Assembly: GCF_004310285.1 (NCBI RefSeq) | Contig: NZ_SISF01000026.1 | Location: forward strand, 111,882 to 175,881 | DNA length: 64,000 nt | Origin: Agrobacterium cavarae | Lineage (GTDB): Bacteria; Pseudomonadota; Alphaproteobacteria; Rhizobiales; Rhizobiaceae | Reading direction: 5' to 3' | Shown: in pieces, positions 37,305-47,127 of the stretch | How positions within the stretch are numbered: position 1 is the first letter of the stretch | Layout of the letters: each line of letters begins with the position of its first letter | Position numbers and translations under genes: made by a program | Notes under the pieces: generated by a model | Database searches by the model: none | What the model saw: the letters and a program-made list of their open reading frames with translations, nothing else | What the model was told of the DNA's origin: nothing

Positions 37305-38384
37305 ATGTCTGTTTCAGCACCTCTGGAACGCCAGCAACAAACCGCAAGTCAGGACTTTCCTGCTCAGGACTGGGCCAAGGTGACTTCTCCTGAAGAGCAC
37401 GGTCTCTGTGTCGACGTCAAAGAAAAAGTCGAGGCTATGCTCGACGCATTGTCGACGACATCTTTCATGGCGGTCGCCGGGGGCAAAGCGCTCTACACCT
37501 ATGGCGATGTGTCCGAAGTCAGCTATCTCGCATCGACCAGAAAAAGCATCCTTTCAATGCTCTTCGGCAAGGCTGTTGCCGAAGGCAAGATCGATCTCGA
37601 TCTGACGATGGCGGATTTGAACATCGATGAAGACCATGGTCTTCTTCCGATCGAGAAGACTGCGAGGCTGCGTGATCTGCTGATCAGCAGCTCCGGCGTC
37701 TATCATCGGCCCGGCAGCCCAGGCAGCAATACGAAGAACATTCCAGAGCGGGGCTCGAAAAAACCCGGCGACTATTTCCACTACAACAACTGGGACTTCA
37801 ACGTTCTCGGCGCGGCTTTCGAACAGCTGACCGGTCGTAGCGTCTTCAAGGCTTTCGAAGAGGATTTCGCAGGTCCAATGGGCCTTCAGGATTTCGATCC
37901 ATCACGTCAGCGCATGATGGGCTACGACGGTGCGTCCCGTTATCTCGCTTACCATTTCTTCCTGTCTGGCAGAGATATGGCGCGCCTGGGTCTGGCGATG
38001 GTGCGCAACGGTCGCTGGGGCGATGAGCAGATCATACCGGCAGACTGGGTTGCCGAAAGCACGCGTATCCGTGTTCCCGCCGACAAGATGAACGAGAGCG
38101 AGAAATCCCGCATCGCCGGCTACAGCTATCTGTGGTGGATTCCTGTTGTGACGAAGGACACACCCGAATGGGAAGGCGCCTTTGTGGCCGCTGGGCATTT
38201 CGGACAATTCATCCTCTGCATGCCTGTGCTGGATATGGTGTTTGTCAACCGACGCGCTATTCCGGATGATCTGGCTATTGCCCGCAATGACGGAAGCTTC
38301 AAGGAAGAGCTGCCGGCAGTCACAATGGAGCAGTTCCTGAGCGTCGTCGACCAATTCATTGCGGCAAAGCTGAGCGTCAGATAA
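37305..38384 (+). CDS. Beta-lactamase-fold serine hydrolase (class C / esterase type)
   Basis: The 359-residue protein has nucleophile motif Ser77-Thr-Arg-Lys80 and a Tyr-Asn-Asn at about 160 that replaces the class C YxN motif. No signal peptide is visible, so it should be cytoplasmic, acting after uptake by the linked transporter. Such proteins are esterases, amidases or D-aminopeptidases as often as beta-lactamases. The start at 37305 follows AAAAGGA; the frame extends further upstream inside the ATPase gene. A close paralogue lies at 39448-40569 and has a Tat signal. Confidence 0.88.
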   Translation: MSVSAPLERQQQTASQDFPAQDWAKVTSPEEHGLCVDVKEKVEAMLDALSTTSFMAVAGGKALYTYGDVSEVSYLASTRKSILSMLFGKAVAEGKIDLDLTMADLNIDEDHGLLPIEKTARLRDLLISSSGVYHRPGSPGSNTKNIPERGSKKPGDYFHYNNWDFNVLGAAFEQLTGRSVFKAFEEDFAGPMGLQDFDPSRQRMMGYDGASRYLAYHFFLSGRDMARLGLAMVRNGRWGDEQIIPADWVAESTRIRVPADKMNESEKSRIAGYSYLWWIPVVTKDTPEWEGAFVAAGHFGQFILCMPVLDMVFVNRRAIPDDLAIARNDGSFKEELPAVTMEQFLSVVDQFIAAKLSVR

Positions 38385-38393
38385 GAGGGAAAA

Positions 38394-39344
38394 TCAGTGC
38401 AGGTCGTCCGAGAAACACGCGGAGATCTGTTCACGCAACCAAAGGCTTGCCGGATCGCGCTCTTTTTCGGCAAGCCAGATCATGCTGGTCGATTGCTTTT
38501 CCTCTGCGAAAGGCGATTCCAAGAGCAGCAATTCGTGAGAGCGTTCGAATAGCTTGGCAACGCTTTCCGGCATCATGGCGACGAGATTGCTTCTTGAGAC
38601 GATTGCAACCGCAGCGGAAAAATGCGGGACGACTGCCACGACGTGGCGCTCCAGCCCCATTGCATCCAGTCGTTCATCGATCCAGCCCCGACGGCTTGGG
38701 GACGACGTAACCTTCACATGGCCCAGTGACAGTAATGCATCTAGCGTCAGCAGATCTTTCGCTGCCGGATTGTTTGCCGACATGATGCAGACGCGCCTCT
38801 CGGTAAAGAGCGAAGCGCAGCGATACCGAGCCGGAAAGTTTTCCGCAGTCATCACGGCTACATCGATTGTCCCTTCATCGAGGTGCTCCTGAACCACCGG
38901 CATAAAGTTTCTGTTATGACCGACACCCGTGCGCGGCATGTGAATGACTTCCAGAACGCAATGTTCCGCCTTGGAGCGTACACGCTCTACAAGCCGTGGC
39001 ATGAGGACCACGGAAAAATAGTCGTTCATACCGATTCTGAAAGCACGATGGGATGTCGCGGGCTCAAATGCCAACCGCTGCAGCATGACGGTTTCTGTGT
39101 CTTCGATAATGCGTCGCACTGCGGGGAAAATCTCGGTGCAAAATCGCGTCATCACGAAACCGCCGGAGGTCTTTTTGAATAATTCATCGCCCGTTACAGC
39201 GCGCACCCGCTTCAAGGCGTGGCTCATGGCGGGTTGGGAAAGGCCGATATATTCTCCTGCTGCCGTCATGTTGCCTTTGACGACCAGAGCATAAATGACT
39301 TTCAAAAGATTGAGATCGACCGACCCCAATTGAAACCGCTGCAT
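38394..39344 (-). CDS. LysR family transcriptional regulator
   Basis: This 316-residue regulator has the N-terminal helix-turn-helix (LNLLKVIYALVVKGNMTAAGEYIGLSQPAMSHALKRVR, in shorter form residues 9-46) and a C-terminal ligand domain. It is convergent with the hydrolase of the transport operon and downstream of the minus-strand hydrolase and esterase genes. Given its position between two paralogous hydrolases, it may control both sides; inferred. Confidence 0.92.
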   Translation of the reverse strand: MQRFQLGSVDLNLLKVIYALVVKGNMTAAGEYIGLSQPAMSHALKRVRAVTGDELFKKTSGGFVMTRFCTEIFPAVRRIIEDTETVMLQRLAFEPATSHRAFRIGMNDYFSVVLMPRLVERVRSKAEHCVLEVIHMPRTGVGHNRNFMPVVQEHLDEGTIDVAVMTAENFPARYRCASLFTERRVCIMSANNPAAKDLLTLDALLSLGHVKVTSSPSRRGWIDERLDAMGLERHVVAVVPHFSAAVAIVSRSNLVAMMPESVAKLFERSHELLLLESPFAEEKQSTSMIWLAEKERDPASLWLREQISACFSDDLH

Positions 39345-39447
39345 GGCAACACTGTCCGTTTTCTCGACACTCTCCGGTGATCATAACGGCACGCGTTCTG
39401 CATGTCGAACCGGCACTTGGAGGAGAACTCCAGGTGCCGGATACTTG

Positions 39448-40569
39448 TCAGGTTCTCGCAGCTACGACTGCTTCGGCAATTTTCAGAAAATCGCCGGCTG
39501 AAACCTTTGTCGGTTCGTAGGTGGTCTTGCCCTGATTTCTGGCGATAGCAAACTCATCGGTTACCGCACGGCGATGAACGATGACAGTATCGATGGCCGG
39601 AAGGCACAGAACGAACTGTCCGAAATTGCCGTTCATCAAATAGGCGCCTTTGAACGCGGGGTCGCTGGATGTGGGTATCCACCACAGATAGCCATATCCG
39701 AGACCTTCCTTGCTTTTGGTCTGCTCTGGCGTGAACCGCATTTCCGTGCTCTCGGCAATCCAGCGTGCGGGCACGATGGTTTTACCTCCCCACTTTCCGC
39801 CCTGTAGCATCAATTGCCCAAGGCGCGCCATGTCACGCGCTGAGAGGAAAAGATGATAGGCGAGATAGCGCGACTGATTTTCGTAACCCATCATCCGCTG
39901 ACGGTTGATGTCGAAATCTTCGAAACCCAACGGGTCTGCCAAATCCTCTTTCAGCGCCTCGAACACGGTTTTTCCGGTACGCTTCTCGAAAATGGCACCA
40001 AGGACGTTGAAGTCCCAGTTGTTGTAAAGGAAAACCGAGCCGGGTTTTGTCTTGCCGCGTTCCGGTGTGTTTTCGTTACCGCCTGGGCTACCTGCTGCAT
40101 GATAAACGCCAGAACTCGATGTCAGCAGATCCTTGACCTTGGCTGTCTTTTCCAGCGGCAGAAGTCCGTCGTCCTCATCAATGCCGATCTCGCCGATCGT
40201 CATATCAAGATCGATTTTTCCTTCCGCGACATAGCGCCCGAACAGCATGGACAATATGCTTTTTCGCGCCGAAGCCAGGTAACTCACATCCGACATATTG
40301 CCGTAGCGATAAACGATCTCTCCGCCCTGTACTACCATCATAGACGTGGTGGCCAATGGGTAAAGCTTTGCCTCCATCTCCTCCAATTTTGCCAAAGACC
40401 AGCCTGCGGCTGCCACATCGCCTGCGGTTTTCCATGGCTTCCCGGTCGCGACGCAAGGTGTCGTGTCTGCCGCGGATACGGTTTTTCCGACAAGGCTGAC
40501 AGCGGCGAATGTCGATGCTGCGGATGCTGCGAGAACGGAACGTCTTGATAGAGTGGGACCTGTTGTCAT
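39448..40569 (-). CDS. Exported beta-lactamase-fold serine hydrolase (Tat signal)
   Basis: The 373-residue protein begins with a twin-arginine signal (LSRRSVLAASAASTF, residues 7-21). The nucleophile motif is Ser100-Ala-Arg-Lys103, and YNNWDFNVLGA matches the paralogue at 37305-38384. The start at 40567-40569 has GGGAGGAAT upstream and is preferred to an in-frame extension of 111 codons. It is a periplasmic enzyme, perhaps hydrolysing a substrate before transport. It is downstream of a tannase-family esterase gene, 50 bases away. Confidence 0.9.
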   Translation of the reverse strand: MTTGPTLSRRSVLAASAASTFAAVSLVGKTVSAADTTPCVATGKPWKTAGDVAAAGWSLAKLEEMEAKLYPLATTSMMVVQGGEIVYRYGNMSDVSYLASARKSILSMLFGRYVAEGKIDLDMTIGEIGIDEDDGLLPLEKTAKVKDLLTSSSGVYHAAGSPGGNENTPERGKTKPGSVFLYNNWDFNVLGAIFEKRTGKTVFEALKEDLADPLGFEDFDINRQRMMGYENQSRYLAYHLFLSARDMARLGQLMLQGGKWGGKTIVPARWIAESTEMRFTPEQTKSKEGLGYGYLWWIPTSSDPAFKGAYLMNGNFGQFVLCLPAIDTVIVHRRAVTDEFAIARNQGKTTYEPTKVSAGDFLKIAEAVVAART

Positions 40570-40618
40570 TCTATTCCTCCCAAAAAATTTAAGATGACTA
40601 TGTTGACCGTCGTTAGAG

Positions 40619-42268
40619 TCAATCATTGGCGCAGTTGAAGCTGGAAGCGATTGCGACGTCGCCATCGCCTTTATATTTTGGCCAGCTCGGATATTCGCAC
40701 AGCGGTCTGCTACGGCCCTTGGTCGACGATTTCGTCGCGTCGACGACGACCGGATCGGAGGGGGGGACACCGTGTTCAACCCAATTATCGAGCGCAGCGA
40801 GGTTATCCCAAGTCGGAGAGAAACGACCGCCGCCATGCGCCAGGCCGGGTACGAGGTAGAAGCGCATGAAATTTTTGACCTTATCAGCGCCCATCTTCGC
40901 AACTATGGATTCGAACAATTTAGCATTGCCCAGCGGGCTGACACTCGGGTCGTCATTGCCCTGAAGCCAGATGATCTTGCCGCCGCGATGGCTGAAGGTA
41001 GACCAGTCCGTCCTCGTCGCACCGATTACATCGGAAAGCTCAACGATCCGATCCTTGAGCTTTCCCGGCTCGCGGATATCGAATGAAAGCAGATCGAGAG
41101 GTTGATCGCGCTGGACGAAGTTCTGAAGGAATTCGAAGGAGCGGCTTGAGTGATGCGCGTTAGGCCCCGAAACGGGAGGTGTGCGCATCTGAGGCTCTGA
41201 GCCGAGTTGCATCATGATGCCCTCAAGGCTGTTATAGCCTGGATAGGTGTCTATGCCGTTCGCCAGCTGATAAGGCAGTGAATATCCTTCATGGTAAATC
41301 TTCAGAGTTTGCTCGATCTGTGCTTTCGTCAGACAATCGTCAGGGTTTCCGGTCACGTCTGCATTGCAGACCAGGCTTTGAACCAGCGCTGCGGATTGAG
41401 CACGGCACTGCTGCATGTTGCTCACAAGGCCATCTTCGACGCCATCAAGGCCGTCACAAGTTTTCAGAGCTTCTTTGGAAATTCTCTCAACGAGCTTCGG
41501 CGGGATCCAGCCTGCGGATTTGTGGTCATAAACGGCCCGCGCTAGACCGGCTCCCCACAGACGAAGTCCCACAAAGTTTGCCGTTGGGTAATTCGTCAAA
41601 ATGCCGTCGTAGGATTCCGGCCAGCGCGAGGCTGCCGTCAACCCTTCGCGTCCACCTGTCGAGCCGCCCTGAAAATAGACGTGGGTAACAGGCTTCTCAT
41701 ATCGCGCAGCAACGAGAACCTTCGCCACATCGAGCGCCTTCTTGATGTGCATGTAGCCGTAATTCAGCATCGCCTCATCATTTTTTGCGAAAGAGGCGTC
41801 GTCCGCGTTCGGAGCTTGATGGCCGGAATCGCTGCCGAAGGTGACGTATCCTTGCTCCAGCGGTGTCGGTACGACATCTAGTCCTAGAGTTGTTTTGTCC
41901 GTAGTGGGGGGAATGCTGCCGTTATAGCCACCCCCACCATATTGCAACAGCTTACCGTTCCATGCGCTCGGCAAGTTGACCTGCCAAGTGATGTCCGGGG
42001 CCTTCGGATCGACAGGCTTTATTTGCCCAATGACTTTGCAATATTCCCCCTTTTGATTGGCTGGATCAGACCCGCCGATTAGGGTTGCCGATTGTACCTT
42101 CGCGCCCGTAGTTGGGAGGCTTATTCTTGACGCGGGGATGGATGATGCGGCTATCGCCGAACACAGGTCAGTCGCATCCTGCGGCTCGGCGAAAGCAGAT
42201 GTTACTGGCACACAGGCAAGTGAGATCGTCATCACAATAAGTGATGTTGCTACAAATACGGATGTCAT
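40619..42268 (-). CDS. Tannase/feruloyl esterase family protein
   Basis: This is a secreted or periplasmic esterase of about 549 residues. A signal peptide occupies about the first 27 residues (ending near SAFA). The nucleophile is Ser203 in FQGGSTGGREGL; a C-terminal GLAHGGG supplies the catalytic His, and the family Asp is near NDDPS. Members split ester bonds of gallate or ferulate. GGAGG before ATG 42266-42268 fixes the start. It may release aromatic acids from plant material. Gene order suggests transcription with the following hydrolase. Confidence 0.9.
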   Translation of the reverse strand: MTSVFVATSLIVMTISLACVPVTSAFAEPQDATDLCSAIAASSIPASRISLPTTGAKVQSATLIGGSDPANQKGEYCKVIGQIKPVDPKAPDITWQVNLPSAWNGKLLQYGGGGYNGSIPPTTDKTTLGLDVVPTPLEQGYVTFGSDSGHQAPNADDASFAKNDEAMLNYGYMHIKKALDVAKVLVAARYEKPVTHVYFQGGSTGGREGLTAASRWPESYDGILTNYPTANFVGLRLWGAGLARAVYDHKSAGWIPPKLVERISKEALKTCDGLDGVEDGLVSNMQQCRAQSAALVQSLVCNADVTGNPDDCLTKAQIEQTLKIYHEGYSLPYQLANGIDTYPGYNSLEGIMMQLGSEPQMRTPPVSGPNAHHSSRSFEFLQNFVQRDQPLDLLSFDIREPGKLKDRIVELSDVIGATRTDWSTFSHRGGKIIWLQGNDDPSVSPLGNAKLFESIVAKMGADKVKNFMRFYLVPGLAHGGGRFSPTWDNLAALDNWVEHGVPPSDPVVVDATKSSTKGRSRPLCEYPSWPKYKGDGDVAIASSFNCAND

Positions 42269-42352
42269 GGTTTCCTCCAAGCCGTCAGCTACTTGAATCG
42301 CCGACAGCACTCCTGTCTCAGACTTAACTGAATTTGATCTCGTGTGTTAAAT

Positions 42353-42375
42353 GCAAATAATCGGTCTATTATTGC
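42353..42375. promoter_or_regulatory. Imperfect dyad between tannase and GntR genes
   Basis: GCAAATAAT and ATTATTGC flank a 6-base centre in the 334-base divergent region 42269-42602. It could be an operator for a LysR or GntR regulator of the flanking operons. No other structure is clear in the gap. Confidence 0.35.
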
Positions 42376-42602
42376 GTTTTGTGCATCAAGGTCACAGGCA
42401 TTTGTAACGCCATTAACTCGCTAGTTCTTAGGCCGCGCGAATGTGAAACTCAATCGAGGTGGCTTACGCACAAAAGCCAGCCAAAGAACCAGACTACTTG
42501 CGTAGCCTTGAATACTAATATACTACTTCTCCAAGCCGACGGGAGGTGGCGACTGATGGGAAGTGCGCACGAGCGTATTTTTGCCAGCGGGAGGAGTAGT
42601 TC

Positions 42603-43379
42603 GTGGTGAGTGATCCCGGCAGTAAGAGGCGCTCGCTCAGCGGCGTGACGCCAATGTCTTATCAGCGCGCTGCCGCCCCACGCGCCGCGACGCTTGTCTA
42701 TAACGCACTGCGTGACGACATTATTTCATTGCGCCGCAAGCCGATGGACCTTCTCAACGAAAAAGAACTGCAGGCGCAGTTCGGCGTCAGCCGCACACCA
42801 ATCCGCGAAGCAATCCTGCGCCTTTCGGACGAAGGGCTGGTCGATGTCTTTCCTCAATCTGGCACATTTGTTTCGCGTATTCCGCGCCGGGCGCTGTACG
42901 AGGCGATCCTGGTGCGCAAGGCGCTCGAGGATACGACCGTTTCGATTGCCGTTGAAAAGATCACTCTGGCTGGAATCCGCTCGTTGGAGAGCAATCTAGC
43001 TAACCTTCGCGTCTGTGTGTCAGATGGCGATGTCGCGGCTTTTCATGTCGCTGATAACGCTTTTCACAAGCTGATCAGCACTATCGCGGGTTTTCCGGGC
43101 ATCTGGGAGATCATCCAGCAGGTGAAGGTCCACTCGGACAGGTATCGCCTGCTGACGCTGCCGCAGGAAGGGCGCTTGACGCGAGTTATCGAAGAGCACG
43201 CTGCTGTGATCGATTGCATGAAAACCGGCGATAAAGCCGGGGCCGCTGCCGCGATGGGGTTTCACTTGGGCAAGCTGCTTGTCGAAGTCGAGAAAGCCGA
43301 AATCTGGGATCCGGACTATTTTATCGAGGATGCGAAATCCCCCTCGCCATCCATCGAGCAGAAGGAAAAAAAGCCATGA
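42603..43379 (+). CDS. GntR family regulator, FCD type
   Basis: This 258-residue repressor has an N-terminal winged helix (about residues 30-95) with FGVSRTPIREAILRLSDEGLVDVFPQSGTFVSR as the core, and a C-terminal all-helical FCD ligand domain (about 105-235), in which D143, H147, H196 and H218-like residues could bind metal. Start is GTG with GGGAGGAG upstream. Its stop overlaps kduI (ATGA), so it heads and probably represses the uronate operon, with a sugar acid as inducer. Confidence 0.92.
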   Translation: MVSDPGSKRRSLSGVTPMSYQRAAAPRAATLVYNALRDDIISLRRKPMDLLNEKELQAQFGVSRTPIREAILRLSDEGLVDVFPQSGTFVSRIPRRALYEAILVRKALEDTTVSIAVEKITLAGIRSLESNLANLRVCVSDGDVAAFHVADNAFHKLISTIAGFPGIWEIIQQVKVHSDRYRLLTLPQEGRLTRVIEEHAAVIDCMKTGDKAGAAAAMGFHLGKLLVEVEKAEIWDPDYFIEDAKSPSPSIEQKEKKP

Positions 43380-44212
43380 AGATCGATGTTCGTCACGCTT
43401 CCCACCCCGACGCCGTCCGCAGTTACGATACCGAAACGCTGCGGCGCCACTTTCTGGTCGAGACGGTGTTCGCGGGCGGTGAAATCTGCCTCACTTACTC
43501 CCACTACGACCGCATGGTCATCGGGGGAGCTATGCCGCTCGATCAAGGCCTTTTTCTTTCCTCTCCCAAGGAGGTTGGTCAAGACTTCTTCCTTGCCCAA
43601 CGTGAGCTTGGCGCCCTGAATGTGGGCGGTCCTGGCCGTGTCGTCGTCGACGGCAAGATTCATGATCTTGCGAAGTACGACTGCCTATATATTGGAAAAG
43701 GCGCAAAAGACGTGCGGTTCGAAAGCGTCGATGCCGAAAGGCCCGCGAAGTTCTATCTCGTCTCCACTCCCGCGCACGGGGCTTATCCAACCGTGCTTCT
43801 GACGCGTGACAAGGCTCGCCATCTGACGCCTGGAGAAGCTGCGACTGCCAACAAGCGCTCAATCTACCAGTTTATCCATCCAGATGTTTGCCAATCCTGC
43901 CAGTTGACCATGGGCTTCACCATGATCGATACGGGCAGCGTCTGGAATACTATGCCGGCTCATACCCACGACCGGCGCATGGAGGCTTATCTCTATTTCG
44001 ATCTGGATGCCGATCAGCGAGTTTTCCATTTTATGGGTGAGCCGCAGCAAACGCGCCACATGCTTGTCGCGAGCGAACAGGCAATCATTTCCCCGCCCTG
44101 GTCGATCCATTCAGGGGCAGGCACCAAAAATTACAGTTTCATCTGGGCGATGGCCGGTGACAACAAGAGCTTCACCGATATGGACCATGTTGCCGTTGCG
44201 GATTTGAGGTAG
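43376..44212 (+). CDS. kduI: 5-keto-4-deoxyuronate isomerase KduI
   Basis: KduI converts 5-keto-4-deoxyuronate to 2,5-diketo-3-deoxygluconate in pectin and other uronate breakdown. The 278-residue length is normal. The metal ligands His196, His198, Glu203 and His245 occur at the positions known for the family. Upstream overlap with the GntR gene and a four-base gap to kduD show an operon. Confidence 0.95.
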   Translation: MKIDVRHASHPDAVRSYDTETLRRHFLVETVFAGGEICLTYSHYDRMVIGGAMPLDQGLFLSSPKEVGQDFFLAQRELGALNVGGPGRVVVDGKIHDLAKYDCLYIGKGAKDVRFESVDAERPAKFYLVSTPAHGAYPTVLLTRDKARHLTPGEAATANKRSIYQFIHPDVCQSCQLTMGFTMIDTGSVWNTMPAHTHDRRMEAYLYFDLDADQRVFHFMGEPQQTRHMLVASEQAIISPPWSIHSGAGTKNYSFIWAMAGDNKSFTDMDHVAVADLR

Positions 44213-44216
44213 AAAG

Positions 44217-44972
44217 ATGGCTCATCCCTTCGATCTCTCAGGCCGCACCGCCATTGTCACCGGCGCCAATACTGGCATCGGCCAGGGCATCGCTATTGCG
44301 CTGGCGCAAGCAGGCGCATCGATTGTTGGCGTCGGACGCTCTTCGATGGAAGAAACCGAAGCGCTTGTGACAAAGAAAGGGGTGCGCTTTCACGCGATCA
44401 AGGCGGATCTCGGCACAATCGCTCCGGTCCAGGATATCGTTGCGGAGACCATCTCGGTCTTCGGTTCTCTCGATATCCTTGTCAACAATGCCGGGATCAT
44501 CCGGCGTGCGGATGCGATCAATTTTACCGAGGAGGATTGGGACGCGGTTCTCAACACCAATCTGAAGACAGCCTTCTTTCTGTCGCAGGCGGCTGGCCGC
44601 CGCATGCTGGAAATGGGAAGCGGCAAGATCATCAACATCGCCTCGCTGCTGTCGTTTCAGGGAGGCATCCGCATCCCATCGTATACTGCTTCGAAGAGCG
44701 GCCTTGCCGGTATCACACGGTTGTTTGCCTGTGAATGGGCCGGCAGGGGCGTCAACGTCAACGCGATCGCCCCTGGGTATTTCTCGACCAACAACACGAC
44801 AGCGCTGCGCGAAGACCCCGACCGAAATGCAGCGATCCTGGCGCGTATTCCTGCCGGACGCTGGGGAAAGCCCTCTGAGCTTGGCGGTGCCGCCGTGTTC
44901 CTCGCATCGGCGGCATCCGACTATGTCCACGGCACCGTCATCCCAGTCGATGGTGGCTGGCTCGCACGATAA
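44217..44972 (+). CDS. kduD: 2-deoxy-D-gluconate 3-dehydrogenase KduD
   Basis: KduD reduces 2,5-diketo-3-deoxygluconate to 2-keto-3-deoxygluconate with NADH. Classical short-chain dehydrogenase motifs are intact: TGANTGIGQG at about residues 15-24, NNAG, Ser143, and Tyr156-x3-Lys160. The 251-residue length is standard. It follows kduI directly. Confidence 0.93.
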   Translation: MAHPFDLSGRTAIVTGANTGIGQGIAIALAQAGASIVGVGRSSMEETEALVTKKGVRFHAIKADLGTIAPVQDIVAETISVFGSLDILVNNAGIIRRADAINFTEEDWDAVLNTNLKTAFFLSQAAGRRMLEMGSGKIINIASLLSFQGGIRIPSYTASKSGLAGITRLFACEWAGRGVNVNAIAPGYFSTNNTTALREDPDRNAAILARIPAGRWGKPSELGGAAVFLASAASDYVHGTVIPVDGGWLAR

Positions 44973-45011
44973 TGCATTGGCGCTGCGCGACGCGCTGCGC
45001 ACGGAGGAGTT

Positions 45012-45695
45012 ATGCAGTATCAATTCGATTTCGGGGCGCTCTTGCCCTACTGGCGGGATTTTCTCTCCGGCGCTCTGATGACAGTCGAGATCACCCTGTT
45101 CTCGGTGATCATCGGCATGGGCATCGGCGTCGCTTGCGCCATCGGTCGCCGCTCGGACTCCGCCATCTTACGAAGCATCGTCAGCGTCTATATCGAGACG
45201 GTCCGAAACACGCCGTTCATCGTGCAGATATTCTTCATCTTCTTCGGCCTCTCGTCGATCGGCTTTCGCCTGCCGATCCTCGCAGCCTCGGTATTTGCGA
45301 TGGTCATCAATGTCGGCGCTTACACGGCTGAGATCGTTCGCGCTGGCATGGATTCCATCCATCCAAGCCAGATTGAGGCTGCGGAGGCGCTTGGTCTATC
45401 GAAATTTCAAATCTACCGGGACATCATCCTTCTGCCGGCGATCGAGCGTGTCTATCCGTCTCTTTCAAGTCAGTTCATCCTGATGATGCTGTCCACGTCG
45501 ATTTGTTCACAGATCTCCGCGGAGGAGTTGACGGGCATCGCCAACAACATCCAGTCGAACACATTCCGGTCCTTGGAAACCTACTTCGTCGTTGCACTGA
45601 TCTACATCGCTATCACCTATCTAATGCGCGTTGCCTTCTTCCTACTCGGGCTTATCGCATTCCCGCGCCGTAGACGGCTCGGGCTGGGGGTGTGA
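45012..45695 (+). CDS. ABC transporter permease, polar amino acid type (1)
   Basis: This is a 227-residue inner-membrane permease with about five helices, of the His/Glu/Gln family (ETVRNTPFIVQIFFIFFGL and the coupling segment EAAEALGLSKFQIYRDIILLPA). It lies 39 bases after kduD with GGAGG before the ATG. The polar-solute transporter may import a sugar acid rather than an amino acid, judging by its operon. Confidence 0.9.
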   Translation: MQYQFDFGALLPYWRDFLSGALMTVEITLFSVIIGMGIGVACAIGRRSDSAILRSIVSVYIETVRNTPFIVQIFFIFFGLSSIGFRLPILAASVFAMVINVGAYTAEIVRAGMDSIHPSQIEAAEALGLSKFQIYRDIILLPAIERVYPSLSSQFILMMLSTSICSQISAEELTGIANNIQSNTFRSLETYFVVALIYIAITYLMRVAFFLLGLIAFPRRRRLGLGV

Positions 45696-45696
45696 G

Positions 45697-46356
45697 ATGA
45701 CTATGCTCGGAGCCTTTTCAACCAATCACCTTTCCTACCTGTTAAACGGTCTGATGTGGACGATCGTCCTCTCGGCGCTCGCCTTCCTACTGGGTGGCGT
45801 CGCCGGTTTCTTCGTGATGCTGGCCCGCATCTCGCGCTTTCGCTGGTTACGGCGCACAGCCCTCGTCTATATCCAGATCGTCCAGGGTACGCCCCTCTTG
45901 ATCCAGATGTTTCTGCTCTATTTCGGCCTCGGCGTGTTTGGCATTTCGGTGCCACCCCTTGCTGCGGCTGGTCTTGGCATGATGGTCTATTCGAGCTCGT
46001 ATCTGGGCGAAATCTGGCGTGGTGCAGTGGAGTCGATCGCCAAGACGCAGTTCGAAGCCGCCGAGTGTTTGGGGCTCAGCAGATGGCAGGCATTGCGCGA
46101 CGTCATCCTGCCGCAAGCACTCAAGATCGCCACGCCGCCGACGGTGGGTTTTCTCGTCCAACTCGTCAAAAACACTTCGCTCGCCTCCGTTGTCGGTTTC
46201 CTTGAGCTGACTCGCGCGGCGCAGGTCATCAATAACTCATTGTTCCAACCGTTCCTGGTCTTCGGCATCGCAGCCCTCTTCTATTTCTGCGTCTGCTATC
46301 CACTGTCGGTCTGGAGCCGCTCGCTCGAGAGGAAACTCAATGCCGGCCGCCGTTAA
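45697..46356 (+). CDS. ABC transporter permease, polar amino acid type (2)
   Basis: This is a 219-residue permease similar to its neighbour, with the segments VQGTPLLIQMFLLYFGLG and EAAECLGLSRWQALRDVILPQA. The ATG at 45697 lies one base after the previous stop; an upstream extension to 45631 would overlap that gene and is not preferred. It forms a heteromeric pair with the previous permease. Confidence 0.9.
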   Translation: MTMLGAFSTNHLSYLLNGLMWTIVLSALAFLLGGVAGFFVMLARISRFRWLRRTALVYIQIVQGTPLLIQMFLLYFGLGVFGISVPPLAAAGLGMMVYSSSYLGEIWRGAVESIAKTQFEAAECLGLSRWQALRDVILPQALKIATPPTVGFLVQLVKNTSLASVVGFLELTRAAQVINNSLFQPFLVFGIAALFYFCVCYPLSVWSRSLERKLNAGRR

Positions 46357-47068
46357 ACTTACGAATGTCGTCAAGCGTTTCGGAGCACTCGAGGTGCTGA
46401 AGGGTGTGACCTTCGAGATCAATACGGGCGAGGTCGTGGCGCTCATCGGCCAGTCCGGATCGGGCAAAAGCACGGCGTTGCGTTGCATCAACCGGCTAGA
46501 GACGATTCAGGGTGGCGCGATCGAGGTCTGCGGGCACCACGTCGAGGATCCGAAGCTCGATCTCCGCGCGCTGCGCCGAGATATTGGCATGGTCTTTCAG
46601 AGCTACAATCTCTTCCCGCACATGACCGTCGCGGAAAATATCATGCTGGCGCTGCGACGGGTGAAGGGTATCCGCAAGGTCGACTCACACGAGATAGCGA
46701 AGGAGGCTCTCGCGAAAGTCGGGCTGTCGGAAAAGATCGACAACTATCCAGAGCAGCTTTCCGGTGGACAGCAGCAGCGCGTGGCAATCGCGCGCTCGCT
46801 CGCCATGCAGCCGAAAGTGATGCTTTTTGACGAGGTGACATCGGCGCTTGATCCGAAGCTGACTGGCGAAGTGCTGCGGGTCATGGAGGATCTAGCCCGC
46901 GGCGGAATGACTATGATTGTCGTCACGCACGAGATGGGTTTCGCCAAGCGCGCCGCCAATCGTGTCATCTACATGCATACCGGTAAAGTCTGCGAGACTG
47001 GAGGGGCAGATATCCTTTCCAACCCGCAGACCCCCGAACTGAAGGAGTTCATGGCAGAGGAGCTGTGA
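46340..47068 (+). CDS. ABC transporter ATP-binding protein, polar amino acid type
   Basis: This is a 242-residue ATPase. Walker A GQSGSGKST is at about residues 38-46, the signature LSGGQQQRVAIAR at about 140-152, Walker B VMLFDEVTSALD at about 161-172 and the His loop VVTHEMGF near 197. The start overlaps the permease by 17 bases. It energises the two preceding permeases. Confidence 0.93.
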   Translation: MPAAVKLTNVVKRFGALEVLKGVTFEINTGEVVALIGQSGSGKSTALRCINRLETIQGGAIEVCGHHVEDPKLDLRALRRDIGMVFQSYNLFPHMTVAENIMLALRRVKGIRKVDSHEIAKEALAKVGLSEKIDNYPEQLSGGQQQRVAIARSLAMQPKVMLFDEVTSALDPKLTGEVLRVMEDLARGGMTMIVVTHEMGFAKRAANRVIYMHTGKVCETGGADILSNPQTPELKEFMAEEL

Positions 47069-47127
47069 GCTGAGGAGGAGTACCTGCGTAGAACCGCAGG
47101 GTCGGAAACACGAGAGAGGAGTCTCAT

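Noticed and set aside
40570..40902. N-terminal extension of the Tat-exported hydrolase frame
   Set aside because: It would run into the tannase gene and precede the Tat signal; a strong ribosome site supports the start at 40569.
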